Shown piece after piece: positions 1-8,023 of a DNA stretch of 64,000 nt (the first letter of the stretch is position 1; the number at the start of each line of letters is the position of its first letter). The translations under genes and the position numbers were made by a program. The notes below the pieces were generated by a model. The model was not told the DNA's origin, did not search any database, and worked only from the letters and a program-made list of their open reading frames with translations. Origin of the DNA: JAVBOW01 sp031550615 (GTDB taxonomy: Bacteria > Bacteroidota > Bacteroidia > Bacteroidales > Rikenellaceae); NCBI GenBank assembly GCA_031550615.1, contig JAVBOL010000009.1, forward strand, positions 19,825 to 83,824. The letters run 5' to 3'.

Positions 1-1043
1 CCGCCGGGATTGACTGCCGAGGCGGTTATGTTTATGCCGTCCACACCTTTGGGCAGGTCGGGGTAACGGAATGTGCCGTCGACCACCTTCATTCCCACTT
101 CGAACGAAGGCAGATCGTCACCCTTCATCACCCCTTTGGCCGCACCTTGCAGCGAAACCTGGCCGGATGCTTTGACCGAGGCGAAATCCTTGGCGTAGAT
201 CGCCGGCACCAGAGAGAGGATATCCTTGAACTCGATTTTAGGGGTCGAGAACGTGAGGTCCATATCCGTCGCGTCGTCGTCGAGCAGCGCCACCCATCCC
301 TCTATCGAGGCTTCAATGGCGTTCAGGCGCAGCGTGTTGCCGCGCAGCGTGTAGCGGTTGTTCTCCAGGTCGGCGTCTACGTCGGTGCGGACGGAGAAAT
401 CGGCGCCGTTTAGCCATGCGACACCTGCTGCCCGGGCCACGATACCCGAGGCGTCAGCCGTCAGGCGCAGGGTGCTGTGTGCGGCGCTCAGATCGCCCGA
501 AAGCGTGGCGTCGAGGCCGGCCACCGAGGCGAAGACCTTGCCCACCCGGTCGTCATAGCTGAGCGAGAGGTTATTGACGGTCAGGTTGCGCAGCTTGATG
601 CGGAAGTCGCCCGGGCTCTCCGCATCGGGGGATCCTTCCTCTTCCGATGGTTTCATTATATCCCAGTTCGCGGTGCTGTCCTCAAGCACTATGGCGTTGA
701 GGTGTGCGTCGTCGAGGGCGATCTTCGAGATGTCGTACCCGTCGTCGCCCCAGAGCGAACTGAGGTCGAAAGCCACGGTCAGCCGTCCCACGCGCACGAG
801 CGTGTCTTTTTCGAAGCGTCCGTTGCCCACGATATAGAAATCGCGCAGCGAGGCCGACGCCGAGGGGAAATGGCGCAGCAGCGAGAGCGAAAGCCCCCCG
901 AAATCGAAGCGTGCGTCGATCATCTGGTTGCCCTGGCGCACGATGGCCTCTTTGATCTTGCCTTTGAAAGCGAAGGGCAACACGATAAGAAGTACAAGGA
1001 TCGCCGCAAGGACGATCGCACTGATTTTCAAAACTTTTTTCAT
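1..1043 (-). CDS. AsmA family protein, C-terminal part outside window
   Basis: The frame is open from an ATG at 1041-1043 to the left edge (347 codons), so the C-terminus is missing. A Lys-rich start is followed by one hydrophobic helix (about residues 6-27); the rest should lie in the periplasm. The beta-rich sequence of short amphipathic strands, with pieces such as GNQMIDARFDFGGLSLSLL near residue 40 and DLPKGVDGINITAS near the edge, is typical of AsmA-like proteins, which are inner-membrane-anchored and linked to outer-membrane lipid balance. No TAnnTTTG promoter was found upstream. The family call is firm; the exact subfamily is not decidable from a fragment. Confidence 0.85.
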   Translation of the reverse strand, partial: MKKVLKISAIVLAAILVLLIVLPFAFKGKIKEAIVRQGNQMIDARFDFGGLSLSLLRHFPSASASLRDFYIVGNGRFEKDTLVRVGRLTVAFDLSSLWGDDGYDISKIALDDAHLNAIVLEDSTANWDIMKPSEEEGSPDAESPGDFRIKLRNLTVNNLSLSYDDRVGKVFASVAGLDATLSGDLSAAHSTLRLTADASGIVARAAGVAWLNGADFSVRTDVDADLENNRYTLRGNTLRLNAIEASIEGWVALLDDDATDMDLTFSTPKIEFKDILSLVPAIYAKDFASVKASGQVSLQGAAKGVMKGDDLPSFEVGMKVVDGTFRYPDLPKGVDGINITASAVNPG

Positions 1044-1180
1044 AGTCGTAAATTTTTGAAATCAATAACACCCGACAACGCCGCTGTGCATCGCGTGTGT
1101 CAGATTTAGTCTATCGTCTGAGCATCAAACCGGAGCAGCCTTGCGGCTGTGAGGATTTGAGCGCAAGAGGATGGGCTAAA

Positions 1181-1206
1181 GATGGCGTGCGCTATGCGCA
1201 GCCATC
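1181..1206 (-). terminator. Hairpin downstream of the hypothetical gene
   Basis: A two-part stem pairs GATGGC with GCCATC and inner GCGC with GCGC around a TAT loop. It lies 15 nt beyond the stop of the minus-strand hypothetical gene. Only a short T-run follows on that strand, so terminator function is moderate inference. Confidence 0.45.
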
Positions 1207-1220
1207 CCAAGAGCGACGAC

Positions 1221-1910
1221 CTATATATCGTCTATGCAGAAATCATAGCCCAGGCGCTTGCCCGTCTCCAGCTTTGAGCCTTCGAATTTGGTGTTCAGGT
1301 CTTCGACCTGCACTTTTTTCACCATGTCGTATGGAGGCACCAGCAGGTCGAAGTCCAGGGCGTAACTTACTGCGCTGCCGATTATTTCAAGTATCGCGCC
1401 ACGGTCGAGTATTTCGCTGCCGAAACCGTCGAGGTGCACCCCGCTCTGGCGTTTGCCCTCGACGAAGTAGTGCATGCGGCGGTTCACGAACACGCGCCCT
1501 ATAAGGTAGCCCTCGTCGCCGCCGCGGTTGTACTTGAACGAGTCGGCAAGGAAGTTATAGATATTGATAACCCCGCAGTAGGCGTTGTCGGGGTCTTCGG
1601 CAACGTAGGGCGTGTTCCAGACCTGGTTGCCGCGGTCGAAACAGAAAACGTTGGTGTGCATCGTGAAGATGAGCACGTCGCCGGCCACTTGCAGTTGGGC
1701 TTCGAATTTTCCCCGGTCGCGGTACTCGATGCGTATGCGCTTGTCGAGTTTTTCGTCGAGTTGCTCGTCGAGTTCTGCGGAGAATTCGTGCAGCAGTTCC
1801 TTGAGCAGGTTGAACGCCCCGAAGGTGTTGTCCCACACTAATTGCTGCATGTTGGCTTTTTGCGTCAGCCTGGCTGCGAGGGGACTTCGGCCCCCTTCTT
1901 CGTTTTCCAT
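1221..1910 (-). CDS. Conserved hypothetical protein
   Basis: A 229-residue soluble protein with no signal peptide, membrane helix or catalytic motif that I recognise. A charged, coiled-coil-prone piece (AELDEQLDEKLDKR, around residues 45-58) is followed by an aromatic-rich globular region with phrases such as NAYCGVINIYNFLAD and MHYFVEGKRQSG. I recall similar proteins as conserved hypotheticals in Bacteroidetes, but no function. It begins 10 nt after the stop of the upstream glucosaminidase gene on the same strand, which suggests co-transcription with a cell-wall enzyme. The second Met (residue 21, MQQLVWDN) is a possible alternative start because the first 20 residues look low in complexity. 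Confidence 0.75.
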   Translation of the reverse strand: MENEEGGRSPLAARLTQKANMQQLVWDNTFGAFNLLKELLHEFSAELDEQLDEKLDKRIRIEYRDRGKFEAQLQVAGDVLIFTMHTNVFCFDRGNQVWNTPYVAEDPDNAYCGVINIYNFLADSFKYNRGGDEGYLIGRVFVNRRMHYFVEGKRQSGVHLDGFGSEILDRGAILEIIGSAVSYALDFDLLVPPYDMVKKVQVEDLNTKFEGSKLETGKRLGYDFCIDDI

Positions 1911-1920
1911 AAAGGGTTTT

Positions 1921-2907
1921 TTACATTAGACGTATTTGCTGCCCGGCCACCAGGACCCCGTCCGCGGGACGGTGGTTCATCGAGGCCAGGGAGCGTAGGC
2001 GTATGCCGTACTGTTGTGAAAGCGAGTGCATCGTGTCGCCCGTCTGCACCACGTGTATCAATTTGCCGTTGTTGGCGCGGCGGGCTTTAGGCTTTATGTA
2101 GACCATCTCTCCCGGTCGGGGTTCCTGGTCGCCTGTCAGGTCGTTGCACCGGCGCAGGCGTGCGGCGGAGGTTCCCACCTGTTTGGCCAGCTGTTCGAAA
2201 GTGTCGCCCCGGGCGGCCACGATGAATTCGCTGCCGTTGTTCAGGTAGACCTGGTAGCCGCCCAGAGTCTGCATCGAAACGGTGTAGTTGTCCACGTCGA
2301 CGCTTGCACCGGCAGGTTTCCATTCGCCCCAGTGTATGGGCTCGGCGGCCTGTTTGCGCTCCTCGGCGACGGTCGCGGGCGACGACTCGACGTCGTCGAG
2401 CAGGAAGAGCTTATTGTCCTCGATCACCTTTATCAGCGCCAGGGCGTAAGCGGGGTTGGTGGCGTATCCGGCGGCTTTCAGCCCGTAGGCCCAGCCCTGG
2501 TAGTCGGTCACGGCGAGTTTGAACAGCCCGGCGTAGCGCGGCGAATTGAGCAAAAACAGCGAGTGGTCGCGGTAGGACTCCTCCGCCGAAGGGTACGAGC
2601 GAAAGCACTCCCCCTTGGCGTCGTCGTCGTGGGTGATCGTCTGCCCCTGCCAGTCGTTGCGGCACTTGATGCCGAAGTGGTTGTTGGCCTCGCGCGCCAG
2701 GCGGCTGTTGCCGTTGTCCGATTCGAACAGGCCCTGCGCCATGGTGATGCTCGCCGGGATGCCATACAGGTCGCGCTCGGCGATGGCCATCGCGCGGTAG
2801 CGGTCGATGTATTGCTGGCGGGTTATTTTATCCTGCCCCTGCGCATTACCCCACGCCACAAGGGCGAGAAGTGCGGCCAGGCAGGTTTTCCGACAATTAT
2901 ATAACAT
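1921..2907 (-). CDS. LysM-containing glucosaminidase-family peptidoglycan hydrolase
   Basis: A secreted wall hydrolase of 328 residues from the ATG at 2905-2907; an in-frame ATG at 2913 is also possible. A signal peptide (MLYNCRKTCLAALLALVAW, cut near AQGQ) precedes a glucosaminidase domain (about residues 30-165) with the active-site region AQGLFESDNGNSRLA and the HFGIKC strand typical of the family. Two LysM modules follow: one near residue 230 (EFIVAARGDTFEQLAKQVG) and one at the C-terminus (HVVQTGDTMHSLSQQYG). Known members cleave GlcNAc-MurNAc bonds, and LysM anchors the enzyme to peptidoglycan. A consensus promoter ends only 12 nt upstream of 2907, so the mRNA leader is very short. A hypothetical gene follows after 10 nt. 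Confidence 0.92.
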   Translation of the reverse strand: MLYNCRKTCLAALLALVAWGNAQGQDKITRQQYIDRYRAMAIAERDLYGIPASITMAQGLFESDNGNSRLAREANNHFGIKCRNDWQGQTITHDDDAKGECFRSYPSAEESYRDHSLFLLNSPRYAGLFKLAVTDYQGWAYGLKAAGYATNPAYALALIKVIEDNKLFLLDDVESSPATVAEERKQAAEPIHWGEWKPAGASVDVDNYTVSMQTLGGYQVYLNNGSEFIVAARGDTFEQLAKQVGTSAARLRRCNDLTGDQEPRPGEMVYIKPKARRANNGKLIHVVQTGDTMHSLSQQYGIRLRSLASMNHRPADGVLVAGQQIRLM

Positions 2908-2919
2908 TCGCATAGACAG

Positions 2920-2950
2920 CAAAGATAAAGATTTATTGCAATTCAAACAA
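2920..2950 (-). promoter_or_regulatory. Bacteroidetes promoter for the glucosaminidase gene
   Basis: On the minus strand a TATCTTTG -7 box (2920-2927) is preceded by TTG (2948-2950) with a 20-nt spacer, matching the Bacteroidetes primary-sigma consensus. It overlaps the plus-strand promoter of the neighbouring gene. Confidence 0.75.
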
Positions 2951-2965
2951 AAAAACTTAGCTTTG
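2936..2965 (+). promoter_or_regulatory. Bacteroidetes promoter for DUF4254-GT9 genes
   Basis: TTG (2936-2938), a 19-nt spacer and TAGCTTTG (2958-2965) match the phylum consensus. The start codon lies 26 nt further on. The region is shared with the opposite-strand promoter, so the two transcripts diverge from about 45 bp. Confidence 0.75.
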
Positions 2966-2991
2966 CATTACTCCATAGCAAACCGTAAATT

Positions 2992-3594
2992 ATGTTCACC
3001 GGAAAAGCCAACGAAATATTCGGCCGCGCGATAGCCGATTACCACCGACACGACAACGTCGACCAACCCATTGCCAACCCCTATCCCGCGGGCTCGTTCG
3101 ATGCGCTGCTCTACCACAAATGCTGGATCGACACCGTGCAGTGGCACTTCGAGGACATCATCCGCGACCCCAACATCGACCCCGTCGAGGCGCTGAAACT
3201 CAAGCGCCGCATCGACGCTTCCAACCAGGAGCGCACCGACATGGTCGAGTATATCGACAGCTACTTCCTCGAAAAATTCAAGGACGTGCAGATGCATCCC
3301 GGGGCGAAGATCAACACCGAAACCCCGGCGTGGGCTTTCGACCGCCTGTCGATCCTCGCCCTGAAGATATGGCACATGAGGGCCGAGGCCGAGCGCACCG
3401 ACGTGAGCGAGGAGCACCGCGCCGCATGCCAAAAGAAACTCGAGGTGCTGCTCACCCAGCGCGTAGACCTTTCGACCGCCATCGAGGAGCTCCTGGAAGA
3501 CCTGGCGCAGGGACGCAAGTGGATGAAGGTCTACAAGCAGATGAAGATGTATAACGACCCGGCCCTGAACCCGGTGCTCTATAAAAAGCAGTAA
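2992..3594 (+). CDS. DUF4254 domain-containing protein
   Basis: A 200-residue soluble protein that matches the DUF4254 family along its length: N-terminal ANEIFGRAIADYHRHDN, then a segment on a small gap-prone loop (NPYPAGSFDALLYHKCWID) and the helix-rich core with DASNQERTDMVEYID. Function is unknown; no membrane helix or catalytic motif is obvious. In Bacteroidetes this family is commonly found beside heptosyltransferase-like GT9 genes, and here the GT9 gene starts at the base after its stop codon. That tight coupling suggests a part in LPS core or surface-glycan assembly, which is inference from context. Confidence 0.9.
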   Translation: MFTGKANEIFGRAIADYHRHDNVDQPIANPYPAGSFDALLYHKCWIDTVQWHFEDIIRDPNIDPVEALKLKRRIDASNQERTDMVEYIDSYFLEKFKDVQMHPGAKINTETPAWAFDRLSILALKIWHMRAEAERTDVSEEHRAACQKKLEVLLTQRVDLSTAIEELLEDLAQGRKWMKVYKQMKMYNDPALNPVLYKKQ

Positions 3595-4629
3595 TTGCGC
3601 AAACCCCGACACATACTCGTAATACGGCTCTCGGCGATGGGTGACGTGGCGATGACCGTGCCGGTGGTCGCCCGCCTTAGGAAAGATTACCCCGAGGTGC
3701 GCATCACGGTGCTCACGCGAGGCCGTTTCGCCGTGTTTTTCCGCGACATACCCCGCATCGAGTTTTTCACCCCGGACCTGGACGGCCACCACGGCAGTCT
3801 GCCTGGATTGCTGCGCCTTGCGCGCGACCTGTACAAATTGGGCGTGGACGCGGTGGCCGACCTGCACGACGTGCTGCGCACGCAGGTGGTGCGCACGCTG
3901 CTCGGCCTTATGGGCGTACGCGTGGCGGTGATCGACAAGGGACGTTTTGAAAAGAGGATGCTCACCCGCCGTTTCCGCAAGATGCGCCAGCAGCTCACGC
4001 CCTCCGTGGAGCGTTATCGCGAGGTCTTCGCCCGGCTGTGCATGCCCCTGGGCGAACTCAGCGCCCCGGTGCGCAACCCGGCGCCCCTGTCTGAAAAGGC
4101 CGTAGCCCTGGCCGGCGCTAAGACCGGCGTATGGGTGGGTGTGGCCCCGTTTGCGCAGCACCGCGGCAAGGTCTATCCGACCATCCTCTCAGATGCGCTC
4201 ATAGGGCTTCTGGCCGAGCGCTACCAGCGCGTGTTCGTCTTTGGCGGGGGCCGCCACGAACTCGACTTCGGCGAGTGCATGCAGGGACGCTACGATAACG
4301 TGACCTCGGTCGTGGGAAAGCTGCCGCTGGAAGACGAGCTGGACCTTATATCCAACATAGACTGCATGGTCACCATGGATTCTGCCTCGATGCACATGGC
4401 CTCGCTGGTCGCCACCCCCGTAGTGTCGGTGTGGGGCGCCACGCACCCTTTCGCCGGGTTCTACGGCTTCGGGCAGGACCAGGCCAACGCCGTGCAGCTG
4501 GATATGGATTGCCGTCCTTGCTCGGTCTACGGCAACCGCCCCTGCCAATTCGGCGATTACCGCTGCATGGAGCGCATACCGCCCGCCACCATCGCCGCGC
4601 AGGTGGCAAAGGTGGTCGGAAGGAAATAG
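3595..4629 (+). CDS. Glycosyltransferase family 9 (heptosyltransferase-like)
   Basis: A 344-residue GT9 enzyme that would transfer a heptose or related sugar from an ADP-sugar to the LPS core at the inner face of the cytoplasmic membrane. The N-terminal Rossmann strand and loop (HILVIRLSAMGDVAMTVPVV) is the family signature. The C-terminal donor-binding region is also clear: TMDSASMHMASLVATPVVSV, followed by WGATHPFAGFYGF. The start is inferred as TTG at 3595, directly abutting the preceding TAA; the next ATG would delete the conserved first strand. Co-transcribed with DUF4254 and ended by the hairpin at 4631-4652. The exact sugar and acceptor cannot be told. Confidence 0.9.
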   Translation: MRKPRHILVIRLSAMGDVAMTVPVVARLRKDYPEVRITVLTRGRFAVFFRDIPRIEFFTPDLDGHHGSLPGLLRLARDLYKLGVDAVADLHDVLRTQVVRTLLGLMGVRVAVIDKGRFEKRMLTRRFRKMRQQLTPSVERYREVFARLCMPLGELSAPVRNPAPLSEKAVALAGAKTGVWVGVAPFAQHRGKVYPTILSDALIGLLAERYQRVFVFGGGRHELDFGECMQGRYDNVTSVVGKLPLEDELDLISNIDCMVTMDSASMHMASLVATPVVSVWGATHPFAGFYGFGQDQANAVQLDMDCRPCSVYGNRPCQFGDYRCMERIPPATIAAQVAKVVGRK

Positions 4630-4630
4630 A

Positions 4631-4652
4631 AAAGGAGGCGCAAGCCTCCTTT
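4631..4652. terminator. Bidirectional intrinsic terminator
   Basis: A perfect 9-bp stem (AAAGGAGGC with GCCTCCTTT) around a GCAA loop sits between the convergent GT9 and nrnA genes, with T/A tracts on both sides. Confidence 0.8.
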
Positions 4653-4656
4653 CTCT

Positions 4657-5667
4657 TTACTCCCCGAAGAACTCGGCCAGGGATTTCCTGTAATGCTCTA
4701 TGGTCTGGGGCATGGTCATAAACGACTTGCCTCCCGAGGCGTTGCGGTGCCCGCCGCCGTTGAAGAAGCGGCGTGCGAAATCATTCACGTCCACGTCGCC
4801 CTTCGAGCGCAGCGAAACGCGGATGAACTGCCGCGTGCTAACGAACATAGCCGACATACCGACGCTGCCTATCGCAAGGGGCAGGTTGACGATCCCCTCG
4901 GTGTCGCCCATCTGGAAGTTGAATTTTCGCAACTCGGCCTCCGTGAGCGAGATATATGCGGCGTTATAGGGCTCGACGATCTCCATTTTGCGGAAGAGCG
5001 AATACCCGACCAGGCGCATGCGCCCCTCGGAGTAGCTGTTGTATACCGACGAGTTGATGCGCGGGATGTCGATCCCCTTTTCGACCAGCACGGCCACGGC
5101 GCGGAACAGGTCGGGGGAGAGATTCGAGAACGAGAAGTTGCCCGTGTCGGTCATCATGCCCACGTATAGCGACTCGCCCATCGCGGCGTCGATGGCCCCG
5201 GTGCCGTAGAGCGCGGCGATCATTTCGTATATCAGGTAGCAGGTCGAGCTGGCAGCTGTGTCGGAGAGCACCACGTCGAAATTTTCGTCGGGTTGCAGGT
5301 GGTGGTCAATGAGCACCCTTTGCGCGGTGGTGTTGGCCTCCAGTACGGGAGCGAGCGCCTCCAGGCGCGAGGGGTGGTTGAAGTCGACGCACACGATCAC
5401 CTCGGCTTCTGCTATGCGCGCGGCGACCTGCTCTGTGGCCGTTTTGTAGACCATCATGCGCGGGGCGTCGCTCATCCAGGAGAGGAACGCCGGGAAACGG
5501 TTGGGCACGGCGCACGTCACCGAGTGGCCGAGGCCGTCGAGCAACCGCGCCAGGGCGAGCGACGAACCTACGGCGTCGCCGTCCGGGTTATTGTGCGAGA
5601 GCACCGCTATGCGGCGCGGCGGGCCGGAAAATATATCTTTGAGGGCGGATGCGGTTTGCTGGGTCAT
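4657..5667 (-). CDS. nrnA: DHH-family phosphoesterase, NrnA-like oligoribonuclease/pAp phosphatase
   Basis: A 336-residue cytoplasmic enzyme of the bifunctional nanoRNase/pAp-phosphatase type. DHH-domain motifs run in order: HNNPDGDAVGSS (about residue 24), CVDFNHPSR (about 94), LIDHHLQP (about 119, the DHH triad) and DTGNFSFSNLS (about 173). The DHHA1 domain carries GGGHRNASGG near residue 305. These supply the two-metal site that degrades short RNA oligomers and 3'-phosphoadenosine 5'-phosphate. The start is 6 nt downstream of the stop of the S41 lipoprotein gene, so it is probably the second gene of that operon. It ends at a shared terminator. Confidence 0.93.
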   Translation of the reverse strand: MTQQTASALKDIFSGPPRRIAVLSHNNPDGDAVGSSLALARLLDGLGHSVTCAVPNRFPAFLSWMSDAPRMMVYKTATEQVAARIAEAEVIVCVDFNHPSRLEALAPVLEANTTAQRVLIDHHLQPDENFDVVLSDTAASSTCYLIYEMIAALYGTGAIDAAMGESLYVGMMTDTGNFSFSNLSPDLFRAVAVLVEKGIDIPRINSSVYNSYSEGRMRLVGYSLFRKMEIVEPYNAAYISLTEAELRKFNFQMGDTEGIVNLPLAIGSVGMSAMFVSTRQFIRVSLRSKGDVDVNDFARRFFNGGGHRNASGGKSFMTMPQTIEHYRKSLAEFFGE

Positions 5668-5673
5668 TCGGCG

Positions 5674-7326
5674 TTATTTGATCGGTGGGAAATCTTTATA
5701 TATGTCGGGGAACTGTACCATCCCCGATGGACGACGGATCGCAGGTGCGGAGAAATTCCCCGACGAGCGCGACACGATCCTGGTGGGTTTCGGTGCGGTG
5801 GCTACCCTTTGTGGAGCGGAGAAAACCCCGTTGTCTATATGGTGGAGCGCCAGCGAAAGCATCGGCTCGTCCTCTTCGCCCAGGTCAGGCATCAGGTCTA
5901 CGCGGTCCTCTTCATATATTTCGTAATCGGGGGAAAATCCTTCGTCGGGGACGTAGAGATCGCCCCTGGCGTTATAGCAGATGAACGTAATCGGCGCCAG
6001 GGTGAACTGGTAGCTCTTACCGCCGAATTTGAATATGCCCTTGTCGGTGACCACCGAAGGGCGGTACTCGTTGCTCAGGTAATCCGCGCCGACATTCTTG
6101 CCGGTTGTTCGGGCGCCTATGTTTATCACCTGCACGCCGACCCCTTTCAGGCAGCCCATAACCAACTCGGATGACGAGGCGGTACGTTCCGAAGAGAGCA
6201 CGTAAAGCCTCTCCAGGTCGAGGTTGGCCCCGGCGGTTGTGCCGAACACCGATGCGTTCATCTGGTTCACGGGCAGGAAATTCAATACATAGTCGCTCCC
6301 GCCATAGTACCGGCTCTTTACCAGGGAGTTGCGCTTTTCGGTCATCATCAGTCTTCCCGATTCCGCCGCCGGGGCCAGCATGCTGGTCAGCAGCCACGCC
6401 ACGTTGGTGTCCCCGCCGCCGTTATATCGCAGATCGAGGATCACCTCTTTGACGTTCTGTCCCTTCCAGCCGGCGATGATCGCTTTGAGCTCGTTGCTGT
6501 ATGTTTTGTCGGTGAACTCAGGGAAACCGGACACGAAGCGCTGATAGGCCAGATACCCGATCTTATCGCCATTGGCGGCAGTTAAGACCTTGCTCAGCAA
6601 CACCGGATTGGGGTCTTTGCTCTGCGGGGCCAGGGTTATCGTCGGGGATATCGATTCGTAGTCATAGACAGGCTCGTTCGTGTCGTTGATCCTGCCTATC
6701 AGGGTCGGACGTATGACGCGCACGGTGACCTGCCCCGCCTGTTGTCCGGTTTGCGATTCGGGCAGCAGCAGGGGGTAGAGCGAAAAAATGTTCTCGTATG
6801 TAATGTCCTGGCCGTTTATGGTAAAGATCATATCGCCCCTTTTGAGTTTTCCGTCTGCGGTCGACCCGGGTACTACGTAAAGCACCATACAGTATACCCG
6901 CCGGGAGGCGGTCATCGTCCCCTTGTTGATGAACCAGGGTACCGGGAAAGAAAAATCGAAACCGAAATCTTTTTCGGGCGTCTCCGAGGCGTTGACGCTG
7001 ATCGCACCGCTTTTCACCTTTATCACCTCGTCACGGAAAACCCGTGAATAGTAATGGTACGTGTCGCCGGTCGGGTAGCCGTCGTTACGCGCCGGGGAGC
7101 GGGAAAGCAGACTCTCGAAGAACTCATTGTAGCCAAGGTCGTAGTCGCGTGTTTTACCCGTCATGTCTTCCCGCCACAGGTACCAGTCGCTGAGGTATTT
7201 GTCTATCCACTCATTGGCGGCGACGGTCGATTCGGAGTCGTCTCCGGAGTCGGGACCGGTAGCGGGCTCCTTGACGCACGATGCCAGCGCCAGAAGGGCT
7301 ATTATATATAAAAGGCTTTTTTTCAT
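5674..7326 (-). CDS. S41-family protease, lipoprotein
   Basis: A 550-residue lipid-anchored peptidase. The start at 7326 gives a lipoprotein signal peptide (MKKSLLYIIALLALASC) with the lipidated Cys at residue 17, and it lies 24 nt from a -7 box. A PDZ-like region follows (VVPGSTADGKLKRGDMIFTI, near residue 175). The S41 catalytic half holds VILDLRYNGGGDTN (about 300) and ERTASSSELVMG (about 395), where the Ser-nucleophile region is expected. Tail-specific proteases of this group act in the periplasm or outer membrane. The substrate is unknown. The nrnA gene follows after 6 nt. Confidence 0.9.
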   Translation of the reverse strand: MKKSLLYIIALLALASCVKEPATGPDSGDDSESTVAANEWIDKYLSDWYLWREDMTGKTRDYDLGYNEFFESLLSRSPARNDGYPTGDTYHYYSRVFRDEVIKVKSGAISVNASETPEKDFGFDFSFPVPWFINKGTMTASRRVYCMVLYVVPGSTADGKLKRGDMIFTINGQDITYENIFSLYPLLLPESQTGQQAGQVTVRVIRPTLIGRINDTNEPVYDYESISPTITLAPQSKDPNPVLLSKVLTAANGDKIGYLAYQRFVSGFPEFTDKTYSNELKAIIAGWKGQNVKEVILDLRYNGGGDTNVAWLLTSMLAPAAESGRLMMTEKRNSLVKSRYYGGSDYVLNFLPVNQMNASVFGTTAGANLDLERLYVLSSERTASSSELVMGCLKGVGVQVINIGARTTGKNVGADYLSNEYRPSVVTDKGIFKFGGKSYQFTLAPITFICYNARGDLYVPDEGFSPDYEIYEEDRVDLMPDLGEEDEPMLSLALHHIDNGVFSAPQRVATAPKPTRIVSRSSGNFSAPAIRRPSGMVQFPDIYKDFPPIK

Positions 7327-7350
7327 ACGGTCGTTTAACCTCATAAACGA

Positions 7351-7358
7351 CAAAGATA
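7351..7358 (-). promoter_or_regulatory. -7 box for the S41 lipoprotein gene
   Basis: TATCTTTG on the minus strand, 24 nt before the chosen start codon. No clear TTG element was seen at the usual distance, because the upstream terminator of nth occupies that space. Confidence 0.5.
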
Positions 7359-7360
7359 CA

Positions 7361-7388
7361 AAAATAGTGGGCGGCCACCCACTATTTT
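7361..7388 (-). terminator. Intrinsic terminator of nth
   Basis: An 11-bp perfect inverted repeat (AAAATAGTGGG with CCCACTATTTT, 6-nt loop) overlaps the nth stop codon and is followed on the minus strand by a T-run. Confidence 0.8.
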
Positions 7389-8023
7389 CCCTCATTTTTT
7401 GACTTGTATGCGCACCAGGGCTTAATTCCGCATTCGAAGCACCTGGGTTTTCGCGCCTGGCAGACGTAGCGCCCGTGAAGTATCAGCCAGTGGTGCGCCA
7501 CGGGCAGCAGCCGGTGGGGGATATGCGCGGTGAGCTGGTCCTCGACCTGGCGCGGGGTTTTCCCCTTTGCCAGCCCTATGCGGTTGGCGACCCGAAATAC
7601 GTGCGTGTCCACGGGCATCACTTCGCCCCCGAAGGCCACCGCCGCGACCACGTTGGCGGTCTTGCGTCCCACGCCGGGCAATTTTTGCAACTCGTCCACC
7701 TCGCCCGGCACCACCCCACCGAAGTCGCGCACCAGCGCCGCCGCCATGCCGTGCAGGTTTTTGGCTTTGTTATTCGGGTACGAAATGCTTTTGATATATG
7801 GGTAAATCTCTTCGGGGGAGGCGTCGGCCATGGACTGCGGCGTCGGGAAACGCTCCAGCAGCGCCGGGGTGGTCATGTTGACCCTCTTGTCCGTGCATTG
7901 CGCAGAGAGGATCACCGCCACGATCAGCTCGTAGGGGGTTTTGTATTGCAATTCCGATCCGGCCTCGGGCATATTGGCCGTGAACCACGCGATGACGCCG
8001 TCGTATCTCTCCTTTAAGGTCAT
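7382..8023 (-). CDS. nth: Endonuclease III
   Basis: A 213-residue base-excision repair glycosylase/AP lyase that removes oxidised pyrimidines. The helix-hairpin-helix LPGVGRKTANVVA (about residues 113-125) carries the catalytic Lys, and PVDTHVFRVANRIG carries the catalytic Asp. The C-terminal [4Fe-4S] loop has four cysteines in the C-x6-C-x2-C-x5-C spacing (VCQARKPRCFECGIKPWCAY). The length is usual for the family. The start codon overlaps the stop of the upstream uvrD-like gene as ATGA, so the two repair genes are translationally coupled. A strong terminator follows. Confidence 0.97.
   Translation of the reverse strand: MTLKERYDGVIAWFTANMPEAGSELQYKTPYELIVAVILSAQCTDKRVNMTTPALLERFPTPQSMADASPEEIYPYIKSISYPNNKAKNLHGMAAALVRDFGGVVPGEVDELQKLPGVGRKTANVVAAVAFGGEVMPVDTHVFRVANRIGLAKGKTPRQVEDQLTAHIPHRLLPVAHHWLILHGRYVCQARKPRCFECGIKPWCAYKSKNEGK

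Noticed and set aside
2968..4161. 397-codon open frame on the minus strand
   Set aside because: Antisense to DUF4254 and the GT9 gene; His/Arg-rich composition typical of a mirror frame in GC-rich DNA.
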